Notes: generated from the sequence alone by a model not told the origin. A DNA stretch of 64,000 nt from Bradyrhizobium murdochi (GCF_000472965.1 NZ_AXAU01000001.1:372001-436000); one strand, 5' to 3'; counted from the stretch's first letter, positions 47,007 to 56,275 are shown. Program-made: numbers and translations.

Positions 47007-47741
47007 ATGTGCGAAAAATGCGTCTCAAATCAGCTTCATCCCACGGCGCCCTCGCGGCGATCTGTAGTTCTCTTCGCGGCCTCGGCACTTGGGCTGATGT
47101 TCGCCGACCCAGCTAATGCCAAGGATACGAAGACTCCTCCCAAGCCGCACAACGTGTTGTCGCCGGATGCCGCCCTCAAGAAATTGATGGAAGGAAATGC
47201 ACGCTATGTTGACGGCACATCGAGGCGTCACGACTTCAAGCATGAAAGGGAGGCATTGGTCGGAGGTCAGAACCCTTACGCGGCCGTTCTGAGCTGCGCG
47301 GATTCGCGCATAGCGCCCGAATATGCCTTCGATAGCGCGCGCGGTGACCTGTTCGTCTGCCGCGTGGCCGGCAATTTCGCTAATGACGATACGGTTGCCA
47401 GCATGGAATACGCCGTCGCCGCGCTCGGCACGCCGCTGATCCTCGTTCTTGGTCACGACAGTTGCGGTGCCGTCGACGCGACGATCAAATCTCTGAAGGA
47501 CGACAAGCCGCCACCGGGACACATTCCGTCTCTGGTGGCTGCGATTGCGCCGTCGGTGAAGGCGTCAGCACAGCAGAGCGGAAATGCGCTCGACAACGCT
47601 ATCCGCCAGAACGTGATTGATAACGTCGCTAAGCTGAAATCGGCCGCACCGATCCTCAACGCAGCCGTTGAGCAGAACAAGCTCAAAGTGGTCGGCGGCA
47701 TCTACCGGCTTGCAATGGGCAAGGTTGAGCTGTTGAGTTGA
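47007..47741 (+). CDS. Secreted beta-carbonic anhydrase
   Basis: This 244-residue protein starts MCEKC and carries a twin-arginine-type signal (SRRSVVLFAASALGLMF) ending near ANA. The beta-class zinc ligands are seen in VLSCADSRI and VLGHDSCGAV. It interconverts CO2 and bicarbonate, here probably in the periplasm. The start at 47007, after AAGGAAAAG, is preferred to the ATG at 46947. It stands alone. Confidence 0.9.
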   Translation: MCEKCVSNQLHPTAPSRRSVVLFAASALGLMFADPANAKDTKTPPKPHNVLSPDAALKKLMEGNARYVDGTSRRHDFKHEREALVGGQNPYAAVLSCADSRIAPEYAFDSARGDLFVCRVAGNFANDDTVASMEYAVAALGTPLILVLGHDSCGAVDATIKSLKDDKPPPGHIPSLVAAIAPSVKASAQQSGNALDNAIRQNVIDNVAKLKSAAPILNAAVEQNKLKVVGGIYRLAMGKVELLS

Positions 47742-47842
47742 CCAGGCTGGATGGGGCGCGGCGCGCGCCGCCGCGCCCAGCAGAGTGCTGGGCGTGGTCA
47801 CGTTAGGGACGCTGCGGCAATGATTGCCGTCATCCGGTCTAG

Positions 47843-48073
47843 GTTTCCAAGCGTGATTTCACCACTGCGCCCGGCCGTATCTATCTCCTTCTCGTCAAGT
47901 CGAGCGCGAGGCATGATGCGGTGGCTGGAATGTCACTGGTCGGGGGATTGGCCGGCGTGGCGGTTGCGGCTGTCGCAACGTCCGGCAGCGATAATCTCGG
48001 GCCGGGCGAATTTATTCCGCTGGACGATCCGACCGCGAGAACGATGCTCGCGGAGCTGCAACTGGCAGATTAG
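47843..48073 (+). pseudogene. Remnant of a small Gly/Ala-rich protein gene
   Basis: An open frame without a good start (preceded by a stop at 47840) reads as a real-looking C-terminus: APGRIYLLLVKSSAR, a GMSLVGGLAGVAVAAVATSG hydrophobic stretch and LDDPTARTMLAELQLAD before the TAG at 48073. An internal ATG at 47930 would give 47 residues. I do not recognise the family. The repeat element begins right at its end, so this is probably a truncated gene. Confidence 0.35.
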
Positions 48074-48164
48074 AACGTTTTCAAGCGAAAGCTTGCCCCG
48101 GACACCGGTTAGCGCCAAGAAAACGCGTCAAAACAAAAATCTAGAGCCGGGTTCTGATTCAATC
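48071..48164. repeat. Bradyrhizobium intergenic repeat element (degenerate)
   Basis: TAGAACGTTTTCAAGCGAA, then CACCGGTTAGCG, AAGAAAACGCGTCAAAACA and CTAGAGCCGGGTTCTGATTC in order match a repeat family that I recognise as widespread in Bradyrhizobium. GTTTTC and GAAAAC arms allow a hairpin. It is probably a non-autonomous repeat or relic, with no coding content. Confidence 0.7.
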
Positions 48165-48334
48165 GTCCGGTCCACAGCCATCGCGCCGCCGTTTATCAAG
48201 CCGACTAAAGTCTATCGGGAGATGCTGCCAATTTGTGCCAGCATCGTCAGGCGTAACCGGCCGTTGACGGCTTGAGAGCGGGGACATCAAGATCGCGTGC
48301 GTTTGATCTGGGATCAATTCGCCACCCGCACCAC

Positions 48335-48511
48335 CGAGCCATCCAGGCGGGCCGCGTCTGGACCAATTGCTATCACGGCTATCCGGCGCATGCCGCGTTC
48401 GGCGGTTACAAGCAATCGGGTGTCGGCCACGAGACCCACAAGATGATGCTGGACCATTACCAGCAGACCAAGAACCTCTTGGTCAGCTACAGCCCGCTCG
48501 GCTTCTTCTGA
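48335..48511 (+). pseudogene. C-terminal fragment of an aldehyde dehydrogenase
   Basis: The frame reads [29 protein letters not shown] and then [19 protein letters not shown], the conserved end of NAD-dependent aldehyde dehydrogenases (FGGYKQSG motif). The catalytic Cys and cofactor domain are absent, and upstream is unrelated repeat sequence. The gene is a truncated relic left by a deletion. Confidence 0.85.
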
Positions 48512-48704
48512 CATCCTTCTGAGTTGGGCGACGGCGTTGCGCGGGGCACTTCAACCCCACGCAACGATGCGTTTCGCGAATTCAAGAAGTTGTCATTGCC
48601 TTTTTCGATGCCGACCTACCCGAAACCGTCATATAATCGAGTCGAGGGGGAACTGTGCTGCATCACGGGAGTATTACCTGAAATCGCAGTTACGGAGGTC
48701 CGCC

Positions 48705-49124
48705 ATGAAAGTCAAAGACGCGATGCACAAGGGCGTCGACTGGGTCAACCCCGATACGCCTATCACCGAAGTCGCGAAGCTGATGCGAGAACATGACATC
48801 GGCTGCATTCCGATCGGAGAGGACGATCACCTGGTCGGGATGGTCACCGATCGCGACATCGTCTGCAAGGGGCTTGCGGACGGCAAGTTCGATGCCAGCC
48901 GTGCGAAGGCGCGGGACGTAATGACCGAAGGCATCCATTGCTGCCGGGAGGATGATGACCTTGCCAAGGCCGTCCATCACATGGAGACGCTGCAGGTCCG
49001 CAGGTTGCCGGTGATCAACAAGAGCAAGCGAATGGTCGGCATGATCAGCCTGGGCGACGTCAGCCGTTCGGCGCCCAATGATTTGCTGGCCGGATGCGTG
49101 AAGAGCGTTGCCGCCCATCACTGA
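48705..49124 (+). CDS. CBS-domain-pair protein
   Basis: This 139-residue cytosolic protein is made of two CBS motifs: MKVKDAMHKGVDWV...EVAKLMREHDIGCIPIGEDD...GMVTDRDI, and VMTEGIHCCRED...RRLPVINKS...GMISLGDV. Such pairs bind adenine nucleotides or other ligands and act as sensors, often in stress responses. The start at 48705 follows a TACGGAGG ribosome-binding site. Confidence 0.92.
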   Translation: MKVKDAMHKGVDWVNPDTPITEVAKLMREHDIGCIPIGEDDHLVGMVTDRDIVCKGLADGKFDASRAKARDVMTEGIHCCREDDDLAKAVHHMETLQVRRLPVINKSKRMVGMISLGDVSRSAPNDLLAGCVKSVAAHH

Positions 49125-49341
49125 TGACGCGGCGGCTGCCCGTTCGCGCCGGCCCATCACGATTTTCCGTTCGCCGCAGGCTCGTGATTTCCGAGGCTGC
49201 GACAGCGGTGGGAATGGGTCACCGCCACAGTTGATGAGATGGGCACTGCGGGTGCTATGATCCGGCGATAACTGGCGCTTCAGTCGGCCGGTTTGCTGCA
49301 GCTTGCGTCGCTGCGTTCAAGCTCCCCAGCGAGGCATTTGG

Positions 49342-49898
49342 GTGGCTACAAGCGGTGAGAATAGGGCGGGCGAACAGGATGTCGCCGTTCGGTCTTACGC
49401 GGCCTCCGATTTCGAGGCCGTCGCTGATCTGTCGACCGTGTCAACCGGGAGCTGGCGCCGGCGGGAATGGAATCCCTGTTCGAGCAATACATTGCGACCA
49501 CCATCGAGGGCGAGCTTTCGCGTTTGCTCGATGTCTTCTCGCGGGCGAGACGCAATGCGTTCTGGGTGGTTACGCCGGGCGAGGATAGCCGCCAGATCGT
49601 GGGCAGTTTCGGCATCGAGTGCCATAGCCGCGACACGACAGAACTCCGGCGCATGTACATCGATGCAGGTTGGCGCGGTTGCGGCTTGGCTCAGCGCATG
49701 CTGCGCACCGCCGAGAATATGGCGCACGAACTCGGCTTCTCCCGCATGATCGTCAGCACCGCTGACGTCCAACACGCCGCGTTCCGGTTCTACACCAAAA
49801 GCGGCTTTCAGCGCGTCAGGAGCGAAATCGCTGAGGCCATGACAGTCAAGCAGGCTGGCGGAGGGCTCCTCCGCCACTACTTCGAGAAGGCACTCTAG
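49342..49898 (+). pseudogene. GNAT family N-acetyltransferase, frameshifted near the N-terminus
   Basis: The first part, in one frame from a GTG at 49342, reads VRSYAASDFEAVADL. The rest, in another frame, reads VNRELAPAGMESLFEQYI and then the acetyl-CoA loop RRMYIDAGWRGCGLAQRML and FYTKSGFQRVRSEI. Adding one base at about 49432 (CTGT|CGACC) joins them as ADLYDRVNREL. Without it the ATG at 49467 could still give a 143-residue protein with most of the GNAT fold. It is either a recent pseudogene or a sequencing error. Confidence 0.75.
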
Positions 49899-49923
49899 CC
49901 GCCACAGCCAGGATCGAGCGGTC

Positions 49924-50391
49924 TCAATCGTGCGTGCTGAAGTGGCCGCGCCAGGCCTTGGCGTTAAGTCGCGCGAATTGCTCGCCGTCCATGCGGATCA
50001 GCGTCGCGTGATCGCCCGCCTCCATGTAGATATCCCGTCGCGGGTCGATGCTGTCGTCGACGATGACATCGAGCCCATAGCACTCGCCAACCGGCGGGAT
50101 GGCTCCAATGTCGCAGTCGACAAACAGCTCCGCGATCTCTTTTTCGCTCGCCAGGTCGACCTTGTGGCCGAGCTGACTTTTCAGGGTCGACAAATGCAGG
50201 TGATGGGAGGCCGGAAGAACGGCCATCATGTAGCCGCCGTCACGGCGGAGCACGACGGCCTTGGCCAGCGCATCGCCCGGCACGTGGCAGGCTTCTGCCG
50301 TGCGCGTCGATGACTTCGTGGGGGCATGAGGGATCACGTCGTAGGTGACGCTTTGATCCAGGTATTTCTGCAGGGTTGGGGCGACGGTCAT
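49924..50391 (-). CDS. YbaK/EbsC family aminoacyl-tRNA deacylase-like protein
   Basis: This 155-residue single-domain protein is of the YbaK/ProX type, starting MTVAPTLQKYL. It contains KAVVLRRDGGYMMAVLPASHHL and the IGAIPPVGECYGLDVIVDDS segment with the GxxxP-like loop. Such proteins hydrolyse misacylated tRNAs. The start at 50391 follows GGAGGAAATC on the minus strand; a longer frame to 50424 is less likely. Confidence 0.85.
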   Translation of the reverse strand: MTVAPTLQKYLDQSVTYDVIPHAPTKSSTRTAEACHVPGDALAKAVVLRRDGGYMMAVLPASHHLHLSTLKSQLGHKVDLASEKEIAELFVDCDIGAIPPVGECYGLDVIVDDSIDPRRDIYMEAGDHATLIRMDGEQFARLNAKAWRGHFSTHD

Positions 50392-50590
50392 GACGATTTC
50401 CTCCATTGCATGGGCATTCCGCACACCGGGAGGAACTCGCGCAGTCGCCTCACGATGCGGGCGAACACGATTAGGGTGAAAGGATACGCCCGCCGGGCGG
50501 CCGCGACAATGCGAATCTCCGTGCCGGAACCGGGCGGAGCAGAATCCGGGCTCGATTTGACTTGCAGCATGCCTTGCTGAGAGCGCATTT

Positions 50591-50605
50591 GTTCAAGAAA
50601 GGTTC
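50591..50605 (+). promoter_or_regulatory. LexA-type box upstream of the caspase-like gene
   Basis: GTTC-N7-GTTC occurs 48 bases before the ATG of the next gene, in an intergenic region. It matches the alphaproteobacterial LexA consensus exactly, but a single site of this type can occur by chance in 64 kb. It is therefore a candidate only. Confidence 0.4.
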
Positions 50606-50653
50606 AGCTTAACGCGCGTCCTATGCAGGCGGGCGGAGACAGGGTGGGATCCC

Positions 50654-53134
50654 ATGCAGGCACTAAGAAGTTTGTCGATCCTCTCAGTGTGTCTCGTCGC
50701 GATGTCCGGACTGGCCGGTCATTTGGGCTCCGCCGCTGCGCAACAGCAGGAAAAGCGCATCGCGCTGGTGGTCGGCAATGCCGCTTATGCGAAATCGCCG
50801 CTGGCAACCGCGGCCAACGATGCCGGCCTGATCGCCCAAACCTTGCAGGCGGCGGGATTCGACGTCATCGGCGCCCGCGACCTCGATGGCGACACGCTGC
50901 GCAAGAGTTTCCGCGACTTCATCCAGAAGGCCGAAAGCTCGGGGCCGGACACGGTCGCGATGGTCTATTTGGCCGGTTATGGGCTGCAATTGGCCGGCGA
51001 GAACTATTTCGTGCCGGTCGATTCCGCGATCAACCGGGATACCGATGTTCCGACCGAGGCATTGCGGACCGGCGACTACATCCGCCAACTCGCTTCGCTC
51101 CCGTTGAAGGCCGGAATCGTCGTGCTGGACGCGGCGCGGCAGCAGCCGTTCGTCGAGGGACAGATCGCGAGCGGTCTGGCTCTGGTTGAGGCTGATCCGC
51201 ATATGCTGATGGCGTTCAACGCGGCGCCCGGGACGGTAGCGCCTGCCGAACAGGGACCGTACGGCATCTACGCCCAATCGCTGGCCGAGATGATCCGGAC
51301 CGGTGGATTGCCGCTGCCGGAGGTCTTCAATCGCGTCCGGCTTCGCGTCAACGAAGCCAGCAAGGGCGCCCAGGTGCCCTGGGACAGCCAGAAGGTCGAC
51401 GCTAGCTTCACGTTCTTTGAGCGCTCACCGGATGCGCCCGCCCCGGCGCCGCCGGATCAGGTCGCCGCCATCCGCAGCAAACCGATCCGTGATCTCGGCG
51501 CGCAGGACGCTTACGCCGCGGCGCTGGAGCGGGACACGCTGCCGGCCTATGAGGATTTTCTCGCCGCCTATCCCGACGATCCCATGGCAAAGCGGGTGAG
51601 GGCGATCGTGGCAGCGCGGCGCGAAGCGATCACCTGGCGCCGCACCTACCGTGCCGACACCCCGAACGCTTATTGGTCGTATCTGCAACGTTACCCGCGT
51701 GGGCCTCATGCGGCCGACGCGCGCCGCCGGCTGGTCATTCTCACTGCGCCGGTCGAGCCGCCGCCGACATTCGATGTGATCGATTACGACGTGCCGCCGC
51801 CGCCGCCGGATGAGATCATCTATGTCGATCGTCCCGTGCTGGTGTTCAGCGATCCCGAGTTCGATTTTGTCCCGCCGCCACCGGCGCCGGTCTACTACCT
51901 GCCGCCGCCGCCGGATGATTTCGTGGTGCTGGAGCCGCCGCCGCCGCCGATCGGGCTGTTCATCCTGCCGCAGCCGATCTTTGTGCCGATACCGGTCTAT
52001 GTGAGGCCGCCGCGCTATGTCGCGCCGCCGCCGAACAACATCATCTTTGCCAACATCCACAACCGGACCGTGATCAACAACGTCATCAACAGGCCGCAGC
52101 CCGCTTTGCCTGCGGCGGGACTTGGCGACAGGGGACGTCCCGGCTCCCCGGCGGCGAGGGTGGTTGCGCCGGCCCAGGTTGGTGGCGCCACACCGACGCT
52201 GCCGCCTGCCGTGGCGCAGCGGGCCACCCTGATCCAGCAGGGCAAAGCGCCGGTGCCGCCAAGCGCCGCGATCAATCCTGCCGTGAGGACCGGTCTGCCC
52301 GGCGCTCCGGCTGGGCAGACCGGACGGCCGGGCGCGGTGCAGCCGGCGAACACACCAGCCGCGCTGCCGCCGACACAGCCCCTGCCGAGGACCAACGCCC
52401 TGCCGGTTCCGGGCGCCAGGGGCGCGCCAGCCGCGCCGCCAAGCGCCGCCGTCAATCCGAACGCAAGGCCAGCGCCGGGTGCGTTGCGCCCGGGAACAGC
52501 GGCGCCCACCGCACCCGGCGCGGTTGGCGCACGGCCAGCCGTTGGCGCGACGGCTCCCGCGGCTCCGGCAGGCCGGCAGCCCGCGGTTGCGCCGCCGCCC
52601 AGTGCCGCCGCGCCATCAAGGCCGGCGGCTGCGGTTGCGCCAAAACCTCAATTGCAGCCTGAGCTGCGGCGTGGCGCGCCACCGTCTGCAGTGAATGTGG
52701 CAAGGCCTCCGCCACCGCCGGCAGGGCGAATAGCTCCGGCATCGCCCCCGCCCAGGATGGCCGCGCCGCCGCCACCGGCGAGGATGGCCGCACCGTCGCC
52801 TCCACCCAGGATGGCTGCGCCGGCCCCGCCGCCGCGTATGGCCGCGCCGCCATCGCCGCCGCCGCGGATGGCCGCGCCGCCGGCCCCGCCGCCGCGGATG
52901 GCCGCACCGCCGGCCCCACCGCCGCGGATGGCCGCACCCCCACCACCGCCGCCGCGGATGGCGGCGCCGCCACCGCCGCCGCCGAGGATGGCCGCACCAC
53001 CCCCGGCACCCGCGCGGATGGCCGCACCACCGCCGATGGCTGCACCGCGTCCGGCGCCGGCGATGGCTGCACCGCGCCCGGCTCCGGCTGCTCCGGCGGC
53101 CGCGGCCAGGGGGTGCCTGCCGGGGCGATGCTGA
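50654..53134 (+). CDS. Secreted caspase-fold protein, catalytically inactive, with Pro-rich repeat tail
   Basis: This 826-residue protein has a signal peptide (about 1-30) and then a caspase p20-type domain (residues 33-250): RIALVVGNAAY, VYLAGYGLQLAGENYFVPVD, VVLDAARQQPF. The catalytic His (normally in GHG) is Tyr109 and the catalytic Cys (normally in DACR) is Ala161, so it should be inactive as a protease. A middle region with tetratrico-like spacing (about 265-360) precedes a Pro-rich low-complexity part. The tail has ten RMAAP units (about residues 695-795) and ends CLPGRC. The C-terminus could be affected by repeat slippage. Such pseudocaspases may act as scaffolds. Confidence 0.9.
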   Translation: MQALRSLSILSVCLVAMSGLAGHLGSAAAQQQEKRIALVVGNAAYAKSPLATAANDAGLIAQTLQAAGFDVIGARDLDGDTLRKSFRDFIQKAESSGPDTVAMVYLAGYGLQLAGENYFVPVDSAINRDTDVPTEALRTGDYIRQLASLPLKAGIVVLDAARQQPFVEGQIASGLALVEADPHMLMAFNAAPGTVAPAEQGPYGIYAQSLAEMIRTGGLPLPEVFNRVRLRVNEASKGAQVPWDSQKVDASFTFFERSPDAPAPAPPDQVAAIRSKPIRDLGAQDAYAAALERDTLPAYEDFLAAYPDDPMAKRVRAIVAARREAITWRRTYRADTPNAYWSYLQRYPRGPHAADARRRLVILTAPVEPPPTFDVIDYDVPPPPPDEIIYVDRPVLVFSDPEFDFVPPPPAPVYYLPPPPDDFVVLEPPPPPIGLFILPQPIFVPIPVYVRPPRYVAPPPNNIIFANIHNRTVINNVINRPQPALPAAGLGDRGRPGSPAARVVAPAQVGGATPTLPPAVAQRATLIQQGKAPVPPSAAINPAVRTGLPGAPAGQTGRPGAVQPANTPAALPPTQPLPRTNALPVPGARGAPAAPPSAAVNPNARPAPGALRPGTAAPTAPGAVGARPAVGATAPAAPAGRQPAVAPPPSAAAPSRPAAAVAPKPQLQPELRRGAPPSAVNVARPPPPPAGRIAPASPPPRMAAPPPPARMAAPSPPPRMAAPAPPPRMAAPPSPPPRMAAPPAPPPRMAAPPAPPPRMAAPPPPPPRMAAPPPPPPRMAAPPPAPARMAAPPPMAAPRPAPAMAAPRPAPAAPAAAARGCLPGRC
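52737..53040 (+). repeat. In-frame tandem repeat coding for the PPPRMAAP tail
   Basis: Ten imperfect units of roughly 24-33 bases, each with a CCGCCG...AGGATGGC or CGGATGGC core, encode PPPRMAAP. Units 4-9 are most alike, so the array is likely to vary in length between strains. It is not a CRISPR array: the units are contiguous and coding, with no unique spacers. Confidence 0.85.
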
Positions 53135-53141
53135 TTGTTAG

Positions 53142-53169
53142 CCGGCCAGATCCCCCCGGGTCTGGCCGG
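53142..53169 (+). terminator. Strong hairpin after the caspase-like gene
   Basis: CCGGCCAGA (53142-53150) and TCTGGCCGG (53161-53169) form a 9-bp stem that can be extended through the loop by GC pairs. It starts eight bases after the stop. There is no T-run, so termination might need Rho or the hairpin might protect the mRNA end. Confidence 0.5.
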
Positions 53170-53219
53170 AGCGGCCCTAAAACGCTGATCTGGAAGACCG
53201 AAAAACCGGCCGTATTTCC

Positions 53220-53247
53220 TTGCTTCCGGCTGGAATCCGGCTATATA
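53220..53247 (+). promoter_or_regulatory. Probable sigma-70-type promoter of the rpsB operon
   Basis: TTGCTT (53220-53225) and TATATA (53242-53247) are spaced by 16 bases and followed by a GC-rich discriminator, GCGCGCC, typical of stringently controlled ribosomal promoters. The rpsB start is 113 bases further on. The call is inferred from consensus only. Confidence 0.5.
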
Positions 53248-53359
53248 GCGCGCCATCTCACACGGAAACATGGCTCTCAAAGGCCGTCCGGTGGCAACCG
53301 GGCCAGTCAGGCTCGTTTGCTCACACGTTTCCGGAGGAACCAACCGGAGAACTATTACT

Positions 53360-54358
53360 ATGGCGCTACCCGATTTTTCCATGCGTCAGCTCTTGGAAGC
53401 TGGCGTCCACTTTGGCCACCAATCGCACCGCTGGAATCCGAAGATGGCGGATTACATTTTCGGTGCCCGCAACAACATCCACATCATCGACCTCGCCCAG
53501 ACCGTGCCGATGCTGCATCGCGCGCTGCAGGCGGTCTCCGACACGGTTGCCAAGGGCGGCCGCATCCTGTTCGTCGGCACCAAGCGCCAGGCGCAGGACG
53601 GCGTTGCCGAGGCGGCCAAGCGCTCGGCGCAGTATTTCGTCAATTCGCGCTGGCTCGGCGGCACGCTGACCAACTGGAAGACGATTTCGGGCTCGATCAA
53701 GCGCCTGCGTCACCTCGATGAGGTGCTGTCGTCCGGCGAAGCCAACTCCTACACCAAGAAGGAGCGGCTGACGCTGCAGCGCGAGCGCGACAAGCTCGAC
53801 CGCTCGCTCGGCGGTATCAAGGACATGGGCGGTCTTCCCGACATGATCTTCGTGATCGACACCAACAAGGAAGACATCGCGATCCAGGAAGCGCAGCGGC
53901 TCAACATTCCCGTTGCAGCGATCGTCGACACCAACTCCGACCCGAAGGGCATCACCTATGTGGTGCCGGGCAATGACGACGCCGGCCGCGCCATTTCGCT
54001 GTATTGCGACCTGATGGCGCGCGCCGCCATCGACGGCATTTCGCGAGCGCAGGGCGACTCCGGCATCGACATCGGCGCCGCCGTTCAGCCGGTCCGCGAG
54101 GAAGTTCCGGTAGTGCCCCAGCCGACCGGCTTCCAGGGACTGGCCGGTCCGCGCGGCACTGCCGACAACCTCAAGAAGCTCACCGGCGTGTCGGGTACGA
54201 TCGAGAAGAAGCTCAACGACCTCGGCATCTTCCATTACTGGCAGCTTGCCGAACTCGACCACGACACCGCGCACAAGATCGGTGAAGAAGTTGGTCTTCC
54301 GAGCCGGGCCGATGCCTGGGTCGCCCAGGCCAAGACGCTGACCGCGGAAGCGGAATAA
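53360..54358 (+). CDS. rpsB: 30S ribosomal protein S2 with C-terminal extension
   Basis: This 332-residue protein starts [20 protein letters not shown]. The S2 core is complete ([45 protein letters not shown]). After about residue 255 there is an extra domain, [31 protein letters not shown], resembling a helix-hairpin-helix segment that is found on S2 of rhizobial relatives. The start at 53360 follows a GGAGGAACC leader; a longer frame to 53270 is not likely. It heads the rpsB-tsf operon. Confidence 0.96.
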   Translation: MALPDFSMRQLLEAGVHFGHQSHRWNPKMADYIFGARNNIHIIDLAQTVPMLHRALQAVSDTVAKGGRILFVGTKRQAQDGVAEAAKRSAQYFVNSRWLGGTLTNWKTISGSIKRLRHLDEVLSSGEANSYTKKERLTLQRERDKLDRSLGGIKDMGGLPDMIFVIDTNKEDIAIQEAQRLNIPVAAIVDTNSDPKGITYVVPGNDDAGRAISLYCDLMARAAIDGISRAQGDSGIDIGAAVQPVREEVPVVPQPTGFQGLAGPRGTADNLKKLTGVSGTIEKKLNDLGIFHYWQLAELDHDTAHKIGEEVGLPSRADAWVAQAKTLTAEAE

Positions 54359-54370
54359 TTGGTTCGCCGC

Positions 54371-54391
54371 GTGGCCGGGTCTTCCGGCCAC
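54371..54391 (+). other. Hairpin in the rpsB-tsf gap
   Basis: GTGGCCGG (54371-54378) and CCGGCCAC (54384-54391) form an 8-bp perfect stem with a 5-base loop, shortly after the rpsB stop and about 100 bases before tsf. There is no T-run. It could be an RNA processing or partial-termination site that adjusts the ratio of S2 to EF-Ts. Confidence 0.4.
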
Positions 54392-54491
54392 CGGTCCTGC
54401 TCCCCAGATACGGCATTCCCTGTAGCTGACGACGGCACGGTGCAAAGCGCGCGCCGCGCCCGCAGCTCACAGGCAAGAAGGATATTCGACG

Positions 54492-55418
54492 ATGGCAACG
54501 ATCACTGCGGCAATGGTCAAGGAACTGCGCGAGTCGACCGGCGCAGGCATGATGGACTGCAAGGCAGCGCTCACCGAAACCGCGGGCGACATGCAGGGCG
54601 CCCAGGACTGGCTGCGCAAGAAGGGCCTCTCGAAGGCCGCCAAGAAGGCCGGCCGCGTCGCGGCGGAAGGCCTGATCGGCGCGGTCACCTCGGGCGTCAA
54701 GGGCGTCGTGGTCGAAGTCAATTCCGAAACCGATTTCGTCGCCCGCAATGAGCAGTTCCAGGGCCTCGTCAAGATGATCGCGCAGGTCGCGCTCGACGTC
54801 GGCGCCGACGTCGAAAAGATCAAGGCAGCGAAGGTCGGCAGCGTGACGGTCGAAACCGCGATTTCGGACGCGATCGCCACCATCGGCGAGAACATGACGC
54901 TGCGCCGTGCTGCTTCGCTCGAGGTCGGCAAGGGCGTGGTGTCGAGCTACATCCATGGCGCGGTGATCGATGGCGCCGGCAAGATGGGCGTGCTGGTCGC
55001 GCTTGAATCCACCGGCAAGACCGATGAACTCGCACATCTCGGACGTCAGCTTGCGATGCATGTGGCTGCGACCAATCCGCAGGCGCTGGATCCGTCCGGC
55101 CTCGACCCCGAGATCGTGAAGCGCGAAAAGGACGTGCTGGCCGACAAGTATCGCCAGCAGGGCAAGCCGGAAAACGTGATCGAGAAGATCGTCGAGTCCG
55201 GCCTGAAGACCTATTACAAGGAAGTCTGTCTGTTGGAGCAGGCGTTCATCCACGACGAAAAGGGCAAGTCGGTCGCGCAAGCCCTGAAGGAAGCCGAAGG
55301 CAAGATCGGCGCGCCGGTGAACATTGCCGGATTTGTGCGCTATGCTCTCGGCGAGGGAATCGAAAAGCAGGAATCCGATTTCGCAGCCGAGGTCGCGGCG
55401 GCCAGCGGCAAGAAGTAA
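54492..55418 (+). CDS. tsf: Elongation factor Ts
   Basis: This 308-residue guanine-nucleotide exchange factor for EF-Tu begins [21 protein letters not shown], with the UBA-like domain. The core motif [13 protein letters not shown] follows, then two alpha/beta core repeats, with [11 protein letters not shown] in the second. Its position after rpsB is conserved in bacteria. Confidence 0.97.
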   Translation: MATITAAMVKELRESTGAGMMDCKAALTETAGDMQGAQDWLRKKGLSKAAKKAGRVAAEGLIGAVTSGVKGVVVEVNSETDFVARNEQFQGLVKMIAQVALDVGADVEKIKAAKVGSVTVETAISDAIATIGENMTLRRAASLEVGKGVVSSYIHGAVIDGAGKMGVLVALESTGKTDELAHLGRQLAMHVAATNPQALDPSGLDPEIVKREKDVLADKYRQQGKPENVIEKIVESGLKTYYKEVCLLEQAFIHDEKGKSVAQALKEAEGKIGAPVNIAGFVRYALGEGIEKQESDFAAEVAAASGKK

Positions 55419-55434
55419 CCGCTGCGGTCACAGT

Positions 55435-55458
55435 CTTCCGGCGCAAATGCGCCGGAAG
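55435..55458 (+). other. Hairpin in the tsf-pyrH gap
   Basis: CTTCCGGCGC (55435-55444) and GCGCCGGAAG (55449-55458) make a perfect 10-bp stem with an AAAT loop, 17 bases after the tsf stop. Without a T-run it may be an mRNA-stability or partial termination element. Confidence 0.5.
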
Positions 55459-55488
55459 TCGCCTGCGCGGGAGAGGGAAGCGTAAGCA

Positions 55489-56205
55489 ATGGCTGAGCCG
55501 GTCTATCGTCGCGTCGTGATCAAGCTCTCAGGCGAGTATCTCGCAGGTAGCCATTTCTTCGGCATCGACCAGCCAACCGTTGACCGCATCGCCGACGACC
55601 TGATCGCGGCCCACAAGCTCGGCGTCGAGGTGGCCGTCGTGATCGGCGGCGGCAACATCGTTCGCGGCGTGGAAGTGTCCTCGCGCGGCGTTTCGCGCCC
55701 GACCGGCGACACCATGGGCATGCTCGCCACCGTGATGAACTGCCTGGCGCTGGAAGCTGCCATCGAGCGCAAGGGGGCGCCGGCGCGGACCTTGTCGGCG
55801 TTCGTGATGCCTGAGATTTCCGAGGTCTTCACCCGCGGTGCAGCGCACAAATACCTCGCCGAGGGGCGTATCGTCCTGCTGGGTGGCGGAACCGGCAATC
55901 CGTTCTTCACCACCGATACCACGGCAGTGCTGCGGGCGGCCGAGATCGGGGCGCAGGCAGTGCTCAAAGCCACCAATGTCGACGGCGTTTACAGTGCCGA
56001 CCCCAAAAAGGACCCGTCCGCCAAGCGTTTTGATCGGCTGACGCATTCGCAGGCGATCGCCGGCGACTACAAGGTGATGGACGCGACTGCATTCGCGCTT
56101 GCCCGCGAGACGTCACTGCCTATCATCGTATTCTCGATCGCCGAGCCGGGTTCGATCGGCGCGATCCTGCGCGGCACCGGCCACGGCACGGTGGTTGCCG
56201 GCTAA
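55489..56205 (+). CDS. pyrH: Uridylate kinase
   Basis: This 238-residue amino-acid-kinase-fold enzyme makes UDP from UMP. It has [12 protein letters not shown] at the N-terminus (the family more often has GEAL), [20 protein letters not shown] and the late [15 protein letters not shown] loop. A GGGAGAGGGAAGCG leader precedes the ATG. frr follows 70 bases later. Confidence 0.97.
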   Translation: MAEPVYRRVVIKLSGEYLAGSHFFGIDQPTVDRIADDLIAAHKLGVEVAVVIGGGNIVRGVEVSSRGVSRPTGDTMGMLATVMNCLALEAAIERKGAPARTLSAFVMPEISEVFTRGAAHKYLAEGRIVLLGGGTGNPFFTTDTTAVLRAAEIGAQAVLKATNVDGVYSADPKKDPSAKRFDRLTHSQAIAGDYKVMDATAFALARETSLPIIVFSIAEPGSIGAILRGTGHGTVVAG

Positions 56206-56275
56206 TATGCCGGTTGCAGTTTCGAACCGCGGCTTCAAGACGCCAGCGGCTGGTTTCCAAGGAGGGGAGAGCGTT

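Noticed and set aside
52737-53040. Regular repeats that could be mistaken for a CRISPR array
   Set aside because: The units are contiguous, in frame and encode PPPRMAAP. There are no unique spacers and no cas genes.
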